Below are positions 1 to 8,777 of a DNA stretch of 64,000 nt, in pieces. The stretch covers positions 1-64,000 of the forward strand of contig DASYKE010000038.1 in NCBI GenBank assembly GCA_035995725.1, given 5' to 3'. How positions within the stretch are numbered: the first letter of the stretch is position 1; every line of letters starts with the position of its first letter. The position numbers were made by a program, and so were the translations under genes. This DNA is from JAQGLW01 sp035995725 (GTDB lineage Bacteria; Pseudomonadota; Gammaproteobacteria; Burkholderiales; Burkholderiaceae_D). The notes under the pieces were generated by a model. The model was not told the origin of the DNA. It made no database searches and worked only from the letters and a program-made list of their open reading frames with translations.

Positions 1-29
1 CGGCCCTGAGGCAATGTATTCGCCCGAAT

Positions 30-605
30 TCAAACCAGCATCAGTCCGATTTGCACCTGCGCACTTTCCGACGGATTCTGCTTGAATCCGCTCTTGGCAT
101 AGCGATGCCAGCGCCCCACAACCAGGCTCGTGATCATGTTGGCGCGGGCAAGAACCTCGGTTTCGTTTGCCTGTCCTTGCGTAACAGCGACACGCAGCGA
201 TTGTTTGATCGCGAGTTCGACTCGCTCGATGAATTGATTCATCCGTGCCTGCAAGCGCTCGTCTTCGTTGACTAGCGCGTCGCCGATGATGACGCGCGTC
301 ATGCCGGGATTGCGTTCGGCGAAATTGAGCAGCATGCCGGTGATCGCCTGCGCTTGCGCCAAGCCGTTCTCCTGCTGGGCGGTAATCTGGTTGATCAAGC
401 CAAAGACGGTCGATTCAATGAACTCGATTAATCCTTCAAACATTTGCGCCTTGCTCGCAAAGTGCCGGTACAGCGCCGCTTCGGATACATCCAATTTGCC
501 CGCCAATGCGGCGGTGGTGATTTTTTCTCCCTTGGGTTGTTCCAGCATCTCTGCCAAAGTTTGAAGGATTTGCAGTTTGCGTTCGCCCGGTTTAGTGGTT
601 GCCAT
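30..605 (-). CDS. slmA: Nucleoid occlusion factor SlmA (TetR family)
   Basis: A 191-residue TetR-family protein. The N-terminal third holds the helix-turn-helix (residues about 25-60, with the motif ALYRHFASKAQMFEGL typical of SlmA). The rest is the helical dimerisation and FtsZ-interaction domain. In the known family, SlmA binds specific chromosomal sites and blocks FtsZ ring assembly over the nucleoid. It lies downstream of the nucleotidase gene and argB on the same strand, an arrangement common in Burkholderiales. The ATG start is followed at once by a Lys/Arg-rich N-terminus, and the length is normal. Orthology to SlmA rather than another TetR protein rests on whole-protein resemblance. 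Confidence 0.9.
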   Translation of the reverse strand: MATTKPGERKLQILQTLAEMLEQPKGEKITTAALAGKLDVSEAALYRHFASKAQMFEGLIEFIESTVFGLINQITAQQENGLAQAQAITGMLLNFAERNPGMTRVIIGDALVNEDERLQARMNQFIERVELAIKQSLRVAVTQGQANETEVLARANMITSLVVGRWHRYAKSGFKQNPSESAQVQIGLMLV

Positions 606-645
606 ATTTTTAGTTGGTAAGCAATCGGATTGGGACAGACATGAA

Positions 646-1371
646 TCAGCGCAGCCGATGAAGATGATCGGTCAGTTGCCTTACCGATTTTACTTTGACA
701 TCGACATAAACGGGACGCTTTGACAACTTTGGCCGGCTCAAAGACCCGGTACTCTGTTGTAAATTGGGGTACACAGCCAGATACCGGGTCACCCAGGCTG
801 TGCGCAAGCCGAGTGATTTCGCGGCTTTCAGCGTGCTTGCGCTATCTTCCACCAGGATGCAACGGCGTGCCGACGTACGTTCTTTCGCGATCAACTTGCG
901 CAACAGCGACTTGGACGGCTTGGGCCGCAGCTGTCGATGCACCCGCATTGATTCGATCGGGATATGCCTGGCAAAATGCCTGTGCAGGCCCAGATGTCGG
1001 ATCACCTCGTGCGAATACCGGCTCGGCGCATTGGTCAACAGGATCTTGCGTCCGGGCAGGCGTTTCAGTAAACGCGCCAATCCGCGCTCGGCACGGATCA
1101 TTGTGGTCAGATCGTCAAAGCGATGCGCTTCGCGCAAGAAGTCGTCCTGCCGCACCTGGTGATGCTTTACCATACCGAGCAATGTCGCGCCGTAACGCTG
1201 CCAGTACGCGAGCCGCGCCGCGTTCACCGCCTCGGCATCCGCCGGTACGCCGGCTTCGCCCAGTATCCGGGCGATAAATGCATTCATGTTTGCATTAATC
1301 GCCGGAAAAATCGCATGCGATGCATTGTGCAGCGTATTGTCGAGATCGAACAGCCAGGTCAATTTACGCAT
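646..1371 (-). CDS. HAD-family pyrimidine 5'-nucleotidase
   Basis: A 241-residue haloacid-dehalogenase hydrolase. The catalytic DxDxT motif is FDLDNTLHNA near residue 8, a Thr-containing motif II is in ILLTNAPS (about residue 112), and the acidic motif is VEDSASTLKAAKSLG (about residue 175). It resembles the YjjG/SDT1-like pyrimidine 5'-nucleotidases, which dephosphorylate UMP/CMP-type nucleotides. It lies between argB and slmA on one strand, a conserved trio in Burkholderiales. The C-terminal tail is basic and longer than the minimal HAD core. Exact substrate is inferred from the family. Confidence 0.85.
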   Translation of the reverse strand: MRKLTWLFDLDNTLHNASHAIFPAINANMNAFIARILGEAGVPADAEAVNAARLAYWQRYGATLLGMVKHHQVRQDDFLREAHRFDDLTTMIRAERGLARLLKRLPGRKILLTNAPSRYSHEVIRHLGLHRHFARHIPIESMRVHRQLRPKPSKSLLRKLIAKERTSARRCILVEDSASTLKAAKSLGLRTAWVTRYLAVYPNLQQSTGSLSRPKLSKRPVYVDVKVKSVRQLTDHLHRLR

Positions 1372-1556
1372 TGGATGCTGATATCACTGTTGATGGGCGG
1401 GCGGCGCGTGCAAAAACACCTTTTGCCAACCATTCTTGCCCATGTTGGCTTGCTGCGCTTGACGGGGAAGACAGCTTGCCAAAGCTATTGCGGCAGTGCG
1501 GACGCAAGGAGCGAAAGTTGTCTTGACAAATGCAGGGCGCGGCGCGCCCGCCTCTT

Positions 1557-2456
1557 TCAATGCGACCGGATCATCGTGCCGAACGCCTGTTCAGTCAGTA
1601 CTTCCAATAACAATGAATGCTCGATCCGGCCGTCGATGATATGCACGGTGTTGACACCCGATTTGGCCGCATCGAGTGCGGAGGAAATCTTCGGCAGCAT
1701 GCCGCCGGAGATCGTGCCGTCTTCGAACATTTCGTCGATCTCGCGCGCCGACAAGTCGGTCAACAGGTTGCCCTGCTTATCCATCACGCCAGGAATGTTG
1801 GTCATTATGATCAGCTTCTCGGCTTTAAGAATTTCCGCTATCTTGCCGGCGACCAGGTCGGCATTGATATTGTAGGCTTGGCCATCGTCGCCAAAACCGA
1901 TCGGTGAAATGATCGGGATGAACGCGTCGTCTTGCAGTGCTTTGACGACTGCCGGGTTAATCGCATCGATTTCGCCGACGAAGCCGATATCAATGAATTG
2001 TCCCGGCTTTTCCTTGTCCGGCATCTTCATTTTTCGCGCACGGATCAAGCCGCCATCCTTGCCGGTCAAACCGACGGCTTGCCCGCCGTAGTGATTGATC
2101 AACATCACGATGTCTTGCTGCACTTCGCCGCCCAGCACCCATTCGACCACTTCCATCGTCTCTTCATCGGTGACGCGCATGCCTTGAATAAAGGTGCCTT
2201 GCTTGCCGATTTTTTTCAATGCACTATCGATCTGCGGGCCGCCGCCGTGCACTACGACCGGGTTCATGCCAACCAGTTTCAGCAGAATCACATCGCGCGC
2301 GAAACCGTGCTTCAAGTGTTCTTCCGTCATTGCATTGCCGCCGTATTTGACGACAATCGTCTTGCCATGGAATTTGCGGATATAGGGTAAGGCTTCGGCA
2401 AGAATCTCTGCCTTGATTTGAGGAGAAACGTCGGAGAGGTCGTTCAGACGGGGCAT
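1557..2456 (-). CDS. argB: Acetylglutamate kinase
   Basis: A 299-residue amino-acid kinase that phosphorylates N-acetyl-L-glutamate with ATP, the second step of the acetylated arginine pathway in the cytoplasm. Visible family motifs are the N-terminal nucleotide-binding stretch TIVVKYGGNAM (about residue 31), the VVHGGGPQI loop, the KDGGLI segment and the C-terminal GTISGGMLPKI. Length matches betaproteobacterial ArgB. The start is ATG. The gene is divergent from the decayed sigma-factor locus on its right and is followed, after about 185 bp, by the HAD nucleotidase. Confidence 0.97.
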   Translation of the reverse strand: MPRLNDLSDVSPQIKAEILAEALPYIRKFHGKTIVVKYGGNAMTEEHLKHGFARDVILLKLVGMNPVVVHGGGPQIDSALKKIGKQGTFIQGMRVTDEETMEVVEWVLGGEVQQDIVMLINHYGGQAVGLTGKDGGLIRARKMKMPDKEKPGQFIDIGFVGEIDAINPAVVKALQDDAFIPIISPIGFGDDGQAYNINADLVAGKIAEILKAEKLIIMTNIPGVMDKQGNLLTDLSAREIDEMFEDGTISGGMLPKISSALDAAKSGVNTVHIIDGRIEHSLLLEVLTEQAFGTMIRSH

Positions 2457-2576
2457 TGAAAGTCCATAAAAATATGTTTTGTCGATTTTACAGCGAAAGC
2501 AAATTTATTTCGTGTCGTTTTCTTGTATTTCCATTGGCAATCCGCTAGTCTTTTGCTCAAATGACAAGGGCCATCC

Positions 2577-3083
2577 ATGGCAGCCGCATTACAGCGGCAA
2601 CTTGAAACCCTGCGTCCCGCGCTATTGCGCTTTGCCATCCTGCAGCTGCGCAATGAAGCGCTGGCCGAAGACATGGCACGAGATACCCTGTTTGCGGTAC
2701 TGAAAAGCCGGAACAGTTCGCCAAGCAATCGTCACTGCATACCTACATCACCGGCATCATGAAACATAATATGATCGACGCGCTGCGTGCATGGAAACGC
2801 GAACGGCCATACCCATGACCTACCCCAGCAATGAGGCAATCCGAAAGCGATGCTGGAACAAAATGATTTCTTTCGAATCATGGAAATCTGTCCGGAAAGG
2901 GCTCGTCAAAACCGCGCAAATTCTCATGATGCTCGAATGGCTGGAGCTGAAACCGACGAAATCTGTAAGGAATTGAATATTTCAATGTCTAATGCGTGGA
3001 TCATTCTTTATCGCCCACGGATACGGCTGCGCGAGCGTCTCGATTTGAACCGGTTCGGCAACAAGCGGCCGGCAAAGGCATAA
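2577..3083 (+). pseudogene. Decayed ECF-type RNA polymerase sigma factor
   Basis: Sigma-70 family pieces appear in order but in different frames. From 2577 an N-terminal region-2 piece (LRPALLRFAILQLRNEALAED) runs in frame to about 2702. One base then appears to be missing, and the reading continues as EKPEQFAKQSSLHTYITGIM to a TGA at 2816. A third stretch starting MLEQNDFFRIMEIC resumes in the first frame near 2850. The expected MMLEWLEL segment lies in yet another frame (about 2921-2950). The region-4 end, TDEICKELNIS, is back in the first frame. Total span is about 169 codons, somewhat shorter than related factors. It cannot make an intact sigma factor unless these are sequencing errors. 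Confidence 0.8.
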
Positions 3084-3100
3084 GGACAGGAAACGATTCG

Positions 3101-3313
3101 ATGGAACTCAAACCCACCTGCAGTGAAGCGCATCGCCTGACGTCAGAAGGACTTGACTGGAAACTCTCGATGATCAACCACGCACGCATGCGCGTGCATT
3201 TTCCGGTGCGTGTCGTGTGCCGTAATTTTGCCGGACAAATGCGGTTGATCCGGCGTGCGATGCGTCAATTGCGGGTAGCGGATGAATCCGGCACGGAGCG
3301 CGAACTGAAATGA
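3101..3313 (+). CDS. Small zf-HC2-like protein (putative anti-sigma remnant)
   Basis: A 70-residue protein starting MELKPTCSEAHRLTSEG, after an AGGAAA-type ribosome site. It resembles the small zinc-finger proteins encoded just after ECF sigma genes in Burkholderiales. The family usually ends its finger with His-x3-Cys-x2-Cys. Here the segment reads HFPVRVVC, so the first of the two cysteines is Arg (codon CGT, one change from TGT). Zinc binding is therefore probably impaired, in keeping with the broken sigma gene immediately upstream. The stop overlaps the next start (ATGA). Family assignment is by resemblance of a short protein and is moderate. Confidence 0.6.
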   Translation: MELKPTCSEAHRLTSEGLDWKLSMINHARMRVHFPVRVVCRNFAGQMRLIRRAMRQLRVADESGTERELK

Positions 3314-3501
3314 GTGTCTGCCCGCGTTGTGGTACAAGCTTCTCCTGCGGCATGGTCGATCCGATTACGACCGAACCCTGCTGGTGCACCGCACTGCCCG
3401 CGCTTCCGGCACAATCCAAAGACGAACCAACTGCCAACATTTGCTTTTGTCCGGCTTGCTTGCGGGCGCAGATTGACGCAGCCCGAACCGAAAAGCCGTA
3501 A
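3310..3501 (+). CDS. Cysteine-rich CWC family protein
   Basis: A 63-residue protein with the pattern CPRCGTSFSCG near the N-terminus, a central CWC tripeptide and a final CFCPACL, matching the cysteine-rich CWC family. The cysteine pairs suggest a metal-binding fold. The function is unknown. It overlaps the preceding small zinc-finger gene by four bases and appears to be the third gene of the sigma-factor locus. All its cysteines look intact, unlike its neighbours. Confidence 0.7.
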   Translation: MSVCPRCGTSFSCGMVDPITTEPCWCTALPALPAQSKDEPTANICFCPACLRAQIDAARTEKP

Positions 3502-3531
3502 CGCCGTAACGTCGGCGATTACGTGCGCTGC

Positions 3532-4215
3532 TCATTCGCAGTTGCGCATTTCCTGACGCGGAAAGTCGACCTTCAGCTTCTCGATACTGCCTTTCGTGCC
3601 GGGATCGAGTTCACGTACCTGAAATGCGATCTTAGTGAGCGGAACCTTGTGCTCCAGCAGGCGCGCACCACGGATGCCTTGCTGATTCAGCGCGGCGAGA
3701 TGGGACTGTGCAGCTTCTTCGGTTTTGAAAATGCCGAGCGATATCCCCCAGCGCTGTTCGGAAGCATCCTGAATCACGTAGAAATCAGTGATGCCTAATT
3801 TGCGCAGTTCAGCAGCCTTCCTGTCCGCACCGTACTTGCCTCTCTGTGGCGGGATGAAAATCATGTGGCTGCTGATTTCCTGAATGTCGCGCCGCGATAT
3901 CCTGTCAGTTGGCACCAGTGCAATCAACCGCGCCTCGAATTGCTTGGCTTCCGCGATATTGAAATTGCCGACTTCGGTGCAGGCAACAAGATTTTGCTTT
4001 TTTTCGACAAGGGGCGCAACCGGCTGCGGTGCGGGGACAACGGCTGCAGCGCGCACTGCTGCCGGGCTCACCAGTTTTATCCTGTTGGCATTGAGCTGAT
4101 TGGCAGCGCGCTCCGGTTCCCGCCCGGTCGGCACCAGCGTGTCGATATAGCCTTGATGGAATGCGAAAAGCACGCCATTTGCGAGCAGCAGAAACCAAAA
4201 GAAAAATCTCAGCAT
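3532..4215 (-). CDS. SPOR domain-containing membrane-anchored protein
   Basis: A 227-residue protein with a single N-terminal hydrophobic segment (MLRFFFWFLLLANGVLFAF) and then a proline/alanine-rich linker to about residue 75. The C-terminal region contains a SPOR-like repeat (about residues 120-195: YVIQDASEQRWGISLGIFKT). SPOR domains bind denuded septal peptidoglycan, so a periplasmic, septum-associated role is inferred. Its start overlaps the end of coaX by seven bases, giving an order birA-coaX-SPOR on the minus strand. No enzyme motif is visible. Confidence 0.8.
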   Translation of the reverse strand: MLRFFFWFLLLANGVLFAFHQGYIDTLVPTGREPERAANQLNANRIKLVSPAAVRAAAVVPAPQPVAPLVEKKQNLVACTEVGNFNIAEAKQFEARLIALVPTDRISRRDIQEISSHMIFIPPQRGKYGADRKAAELRKLGITDFYVIQDASEQRWGISLGIFKTEEAAQSHLAALNQQGIRGARLLEHKVPLTKIAFQVRELDPGTKGSIEKLKVDFPRQEMRNCE

Positions 4216-4988
4216 AGTGCCTTTTGTTGCATGGCCACGGTTTGCAAACCGATCAGCACAATATTATCGATCGTGATGCAGGATATCGAAAGATGCGGCG
4301 CCACCATCGTCGCGGCACCGCCTGAAATGATACATTGGACGGCTCCATGCCGCCGGGTGTGCGCTGCTGCGGCACGCTCGATCGCACCGGCCTGGGCCGC
4401 TACACAACCGCTGACGATGGCATCATCGGTATTGTCGGCAAACGGTGTGCCCCCTCCGATATGCTGCACCACTTGCGGCAGTTGCGCCGTATTGTTTGCA
4501 AGCGCCGCTGCCATTAATCCTAGTCCGGGCAAGATCATGCCGCCCAGAAAAACCCCGTCGGCGGTGATCGCGTCGATAACGGTGGCGGTGCCACAGCTCG
4601 CGACGATCAGCGGCCGGCCGGGATACATCGCGTGTGCACCGATGGCTGCAGCGAAACGGTCGCAGCCAAGCTGTGCGGGATTGCGGTAGCCGTTGCGCAC
4701 GCCGCCCATTAGCGGCACCGATTTGAACCACTCCGGCAATACCGGTTTCGGCCCCAGCGCGCGCAACAGCAGTTGCTCCAGATCGTCGCGCATTGCCTGG
4801 CCGGCTACATTCGACAGCAATACCCGGGCAATGTTGCGGCCGCGCCAGGCGTCAGCCAGCTGTGCAAGATCCGCGCGCTCCACCGCGCCCGACGCGATCC
4901 AGCGTCCCAGTACATCGGCATCGCGGGCGCCATTTTCAGTCAGTGCCCATTTAATCCGTGTGTTGCCTGCATCGATTAAAAGCAGCAT
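4209..4988 (-). CDS. coaX: Type III pantothenate kinase
   Basis: A 259-residue CoaX-type kinase that phosphorylates pantothenate in the first step of coenzyme A synthesis. Family motifs are the N-terminal phosphate-binding DAGNTRIKWAL (residue 6 onward), the GCDRFAAAIGA stretch (about residue 108), SCGTATVIDAI (about 132) and a glycine-rich GGMILPGLGLM. Length is normal for betaproteobacteria. It follows birA by 12 bp on the same strand, and the birA-coaX pairing is widespread. Confidence 0.96.
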   Translation of the reverse strand: MLLLIDAGNTRIKWALTENGARDADVLGRWIASGAVERADLAQLADAWRGRNIARVLLSNVAGQAMRDDLEQLLLRALGPKPVLPEWFKSVPLMGGVRNGYRNPAQLGCDRFAAAIGAHAMYPGRPLIVASCGTATVIDAITADGVFLGGMILPGLGLMAAALANNTAQLPQVVQHIGGGTPFADNTDDAIVSGCVAAQAGAIERAAAAHTRRHGAVQCIISGGAATMVAPHLSISCITIDNIVLIGLQTVAMQQKALC

Positions 4989-5000
4989 TGCGTCACCTTT

Positions 5001-5801
5001 TTACGACACGATACGCAACGAAACGTCGCCGGCCATGACTGCGACCCGGCCGGAAGCCGTGTCCAGCAACAGGCAACCGCTGTCGTCTACGCCCATTGCC
5101 CTGCCTTCATGGGAAATCCGGCCGCCGTCGAATATCGCAACCTGTTGTCCAGTATAAGCATGCAGCAGATTCCAGCGCGCCACAAAGGCGCTGAAACCTG
5201 CCGCGTCGAACTGTACCAGTGCTTCCGATAACGCATTCAACACCCCGGCCGTCAGTAGGTTACGATCCATTCCCGGCACAGGCAAATCGGCGACCGGCCG
5301 GTCAATCTGTGCGGCGAGGCTGTCCGGTATCGCGATATTGAGCCCGATGCCGATGACGGCCCAAATGCTATCATGCGGGGCATTTTTGCCGGCGGCGGTT
5401 TCGATCAGGATGCCGGCAAGCTTGTTGCCGTCTTTCAGCACGTCGTTTGGCCATTTAAGTCGGCATTCGACCCCGAACAGGGACAGCGCCTCGGCAATTG
5501 CCACGCCGGCTGCCAACGGCAATCCCGCCAGCGCCTTTAACGGCCGGTTGAATTTCCACGCCAATGAAAAGGTCAGCGATGCGCCGGGGGCAGAATGCCA
5601 TATCCTGCCCGCCCGCCCGCGCCCGGCGGTTTGCCTCTCCGCTGCCAATAGCGTAGGCGAGGACAGGGTATCGAGCCTGGCCAGCAGGTCGGCGTTGGTC
5701 GAACCGGTTTCAGCGACGACTTCTATCACGACCTGTCGCGCGGTTGTCCGGCATGATGCAGCTATGCGCTGTGCAGAAAGAGGAAGGGCCATATTGCGCA
5801 T
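5001..5801 (-). CDS. birA: Biotin--[acetyl-CoA-carboxylase] ligase
   Basis: About 266 residues. The ligase core has the biotin-loop motif GRGRAGRIWHSAPG and the KWPNDVL segment, followed by a short C-terminal beta domain. It joins biotin to the biotin carboxyl carrier protein. No N-terminal DNA-binding helix-turn-helix is present, so it is a monofunctional ligase rather than an E. coli-type repressor. The open frame extends about 100 codons further upstream without family resemblance. I chose the ATG at 5801 (MRNMALPL); the ATG at 5792 is equally possible, and neither has a clear ribosome site. It is divergent from the Mla operon. Confidence 0.92.
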   Translation of the reverse strand: MRNMALPLSAQRIAASCRTTARQVVIEVVAETGSTNADLLARLDTLSSPTLLAAERQTAGRGRAGRIWHSAPGASLTFSLAWKFNRPLKALAGLPLAAGVAIAEALSLFGVECRLKWPNDVLKDGNKLAGILIETAAGKNAPHDSIWAVIGIGLNIAIPDSLAAQIDRPVADLPVPGMDRNLLTAGVLNALSEALVQFDAAGFSAFVARWNLLHAYTGQQVAIFDGGRISHEGRAMGVDDSGCLLLDTASGRVAVMAGDVSLRIVS

Positions 5802-5906
5802 TGTAGCGGGATGCCTGCCGCCGCGGAACCGGGTATGCTTGCCATAATCCGCCAACCGGCGTGTTCTGACGTGACGCGTCAAGCGTTCTCCCTTAAACTT
5901 GTGCCC

Positions 5907-7031
5907 ATGCCCAGTCCAGAATCGCCGACCCTCAATCTTGACCAACGCGACCGATTGACCGTAACTGCCAGCGGCGCCTGGCAAGTGCATGTTCTGGCGC
6001 GTTCGGATGTAATGACACGGATCATGTCGGCGTTGGGAGCACTCCCCGATCACGCAAGCCTGCGTTGGGACTTGTCCCGAATCGCTGCTCTGGACCATAT
6101 CGGCGCCCAGTTATTCTGGAACGCATGGGGTAAAACCCGGCCGTCGCAACTTGCTTTGCCGGAACGCCACGAGGAATTCTTCAACCGATTGGAACAGGCC
6201 AAGCCGCTTGCGCTGCCAAAGCAAGCGCAGCAACGTCGGCTGTCGGTGGCAGGGTTGCATGCGTTATTCGATACGGCGGTCGATCATCTGCTCGGCTTTG
6301 TCGCGCTGATCGGGCAACTGGTAGTCGATATCGCGCATTTTGCAATGCGGCCGCAGCGCGGACCATGGAAAGAAATATCGGCCAATATTTTTCATGCCGG
6401 CTACCAGGCGCTGGGCATCACCGCGCTGGTGGGATTCTTGATAGGCATCGTGCTGTCATACCTTTCGGCACAACAATTGCACACATTCGGCGCCGATATT
6501 TATCTGGTTAATATTCTGGGAATGAGCATTATCCGCGAACTGGGGCCGATGCTGGCAGCAATCCTGGTCGCAGGTCGCTCCGGGTCGTCGATCACCGCTC
6601 AACTGGGGGTCATGCGTGTGACCGAAGAACTGGATGCGATGCTGGTCATGGGATTGCCACACGGCTTCCGGCTGATCATGCCCAAGGTGCTGGCACTGGC
6701 GATAGCGATGCCATTGCTGGTGGTATGGACCGACGCGATGGCGCTGATCGGCGGCATGACCGCCGCCAGGCTTGAACTCGGTTTATCGCCGGCTTATTTC
6801 ATCCGGCACTTGCCGGACGCTGTGCCGCTGGCCAATTACTGGATCGGACTCGGCAAGGGAGTGGCGTTCGGGGGTTTAATTGCGCTGGTGGCCTGCCATT
6901 TCGGCTTGCGCATCAAACCCGATACCGAAAGCCTCGGGCGAGGCACGACGACGTCAGTGGTCACCGCGATTACCATCGTGATTCTGGCCGATGCGGTGTT
7001 TGCGATCGTATTCAATGGCGTGGGGTTCTGA
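5907..7031 (+). CDS. MlaE-family ABC permease with N-terminal STAS domain
   Basis: About 374 residues. The first roughly 110 residues form a STAS-like domain (LRWDLSRIAALDHIGAQLF). They are followed by an MlaE permease with five to six hydrophobic segments and the family signature around IIRELGPMLAAILVAGRSGS. Permeases of this kind move phospholipids or related lipids between membranes together with MCE proteins. STAS and permease are fused here rather than being separate mlaE and mlaB genes. The ATG at 5907 was preferred to an upstream extension to 5811 lacking family resemblance. The stop overlaps the ATPase start (TGATG). Confidence 0.9.
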   Translation: MPSPESPTLNLDQRDRLTVTASGAWQVHVLARSDVMTRIMSALGALPDHASLRWDLSRIAALDHIGAQLFWNAWGKTRPSQLALPERHEEFFNRLEQAKPLALPKQAQQRRLSVAGLHALFDTAVDHLLGFVALIGQLVVDIAHFAMRPQRGPWKEISANIFHAGYQALGITALVGFLIGIVLSYLSAQQLHTFGADIYLVNILGMSIIRELGPMLAAILVAGRSGSSITAQLGVMRVTEELDAMLVMGLPHGFRLIMPKVLALAIAMPLLVVWTDAMALIGGMTAARLELGLSPAYFIRHLPDAVPLANYWIGLGKGVAFGGLIALVACHFGLRIKPDTESLGRGTTTSVVTAITIVILADAVFAIVFNGVGF

Positions 7032-7825
7032 TGCAGGCAGAAGACAGCCATCCAATTATCAAGATACGGAATTTATGGACGCAATTCGATCAATTTGTCG
7101 TGCATCAGGATTTGAATCTGGAGGTCAGGCAAGGTGAAGTCGTGTCGCTGGTCGGCGGCTCCGGTTCCGGCAAGACGACATTGCTGCGGCAGATACTCGG
7201 GCTGGAAAAGCCGACCCGCGGCACCGTACAGGTGTTCGGCGAAGATATCAGTCAGACCGATTCCGCCCGTTTGCAGCAGTTGCGCAACCGCTGGGGCATG
7301 CTGTTTCAGCACGGGGCGCTGTTTTCCGCGTTGACCGCGTTCGACAATGTTGCGCAGCCGATGCGCGAATTGCGCACATTGCCGGAAGACCTGATCCGCG
7401 ATGCCGCATTGTTGAAGTTGCATATGGTCGGCATCGATCCTGAGCAGGCGCTTAAGATGCCGGCGGATTTATCCGGCGGCATGATCAAGCGGGTAGCGTT
7501 GGCGCGCGCGCTGGCGCTGGAACCGGAGTTGTTATTTCTGGATGAGCCGACGGCCGGGCTGGATCCCAGTCTGTCGGAAAGTTTTGTCGAGATGATTCGT
7601 TCGCTGCATCAGGAAATGCGCCTCACCGTAGTGATGGTCACGCATGACCTGGATACACTGTTTGCGCTGTCGACAAAAATCGCGGTACTGGCAGATAAAC
7701 ATGTGATTGCATACGACATACCCGAAAAAGTGATCGCCGTGCGGCATCCGTTTATTGAAGAATTCTTTCTCGGGCCACGTGGTCGGCGCGCGCTGGAAGG
7801 TTTGCGCCACACATCTGGAGCATAG
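7031..7825 (+). CDS. ABC transporter ATP-binding protein (MlaF-like)
   Basis: A 264-residue ABC ATPase. Walker A is GGSGSGKTT (about residue 42), the signature is LSGGMIKRVALARAL (about 149), Walker B is LLFLDEPTAGLDP (about 171), and the switch histidine is in VTHDLD. The signature GGMIKR is the form usual in MlaF-type lipid transporters. It overlaps the permease gene by one base and is followed 17 bp later by the MCE gene. It should energise lipid transport at the inner membrane. Confidence 0.93.
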   Translation: MQAEDSHPIIKIRNLWTQFDQFVVHQDLNLEVRQGEVVSLVGGSGSGKTTLLRQILGLEKPTRGTVQVFGEDISQTDSARLQQLRNRWGMLFQHGALFSALTAFDNVAQPMRELRTLPEDLIRDAALLKLHMVGIDPEQALKMPADLSGGMIKRVALARALALEPELLFLDEPTAGLDPSLSESFVEMIRSLHQEMRLTVVMVTHDLDTLFALSTKIAVLADKHVIAYDIPEKVIAVRHPFIEEFFLGPRGRRALEGLRHTSGA

Positions 7826-7842
7826 AATGGCAGATAAATATT

Positions 7843-8757
7843 ATGGAAAATAAGGCACATGCGCTGATAGCCGGCATTTTCACACTGGCACTGCTGACAG
7901 CAGCAGTATTGATCGGCCTATGGTTCAATCGCGATCGCGTCGAACGTGTGCCGTATCAGCTGGCAACCAAACTTTCCGTGCCCGGACTCAGCCCGCAAGC
8001 CGCGGTGCGTTATCGCGGTCTCGACGTAGGTCGCGTTGATGAAATCACGTTCGACCCTACCGTGCCGGGGCAGATCCTGGTGCATATCAGCGTCAGGCCC
8101 GATACCCCGATCACGAAATCGACCTACGCCACCTTGGGCTACCAGGGCGTTACCGGCATCGCCTATGTGCAACTCAATGACGATGGCACCAATCCGGTAA
8201 AACTGACCAGCTCGAAAAACCAGATAGCACGCATCGAAATGCGCCCCAGCCTGCTGGACAACCTGGAAAGCAAGGGTCTGGCTATTCTGTCACAAGCCGA
8301 AGAGCTGGCCAGGCGCGCCAACACGCTGCTCCAGCCAGCCAATCAAAAAGCGATACTGACCGCGTTCGATAATGTCAGCAAAGCCGCGACCGAAATTGAA
8401 GCGATCCCAAGGCAAATGCAGCCGACGCTCGCCAAATTGCCGAAATTGGCCGCTGAAGCGCAGGCAATCCTGGCATCGGTTGCAAAGCTGTCGAAAGATG
8501 TCAATGCATTAACAACCCAATTGCAAGCTCCGGACGGCCCGATTGCAAAAATAGGGTCGGCAGCCGATCGGGTCGGCTCGGTAGCCGAAAAGATCGAACT
8601 CGAAGCACTGCCGCTCGCCGATGATGCGCGATCGTCTTTGCGGGCTATCAACCGCACGCTCGATAGCTTGAACCAGCGACCGCAAAGCATCCTGTTCGGC
8701 TCGCCCAGCTTGACGCCGGGACCGGGTGAAACGGGTTTCACTGCGCCGGCAGAATAA
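7843..8757 (+). CDS. MCE family lipid-binding protein (MlaD-like)
   Basis: A 304-residue protein with one N-terminal transmembrane helix (residues about 7-27). The MCE/MlaD domain follows (about 40-120; GLSPQAAVRYRGLDVGRVDEI), and then a long helical tail rich in Ala, Lys and Glu. MCE proteins are periplasmic, form rings or tubes, and carry hydrophobic lipids. It has a single MCE domain, as in MlaD, but a longer helical tail. The position between an MlaF-like ATPase and an auxiliary lipoprotein supports a complete transport system. Confidence 0.9.
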   Translation: MENKAHALIAGIFTLALLTAAVLIGLWFNRDRVERVPYQLATKLSVPGLSPQAAVRYRGLDVGRVDEITFDPTVPGQILVHISVRPDTPITKSTYATLGYQGVTGIAYVQLNDDGTNPVKLTSSKNQIARIEMRPSLLDNLESKGLAILSQAEELARRANTLLQPANQKAILTAFDNVSKAATEIEAIPRQMQPTLAKLPKLAAEAQAILASVAKLSKDVNALTTQLQAPDGPIAKIGSAADRVGSVAEKIELEALPLADDARSSLRAINRTLDSLNQRPQSILFGSPSLTPGPGETGFTAPAE

Positions 8758-8777
8758 AACTTGCGATCAGGGATCTC

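Noticed and set aside
729..780. Sequence resembling the TTGGGGACAGAGT repeat inside the nucleotidase gene
   Set aside because: The similarity is limited to a short GGTACTCTG stretch in coding sequence, without paired ends.
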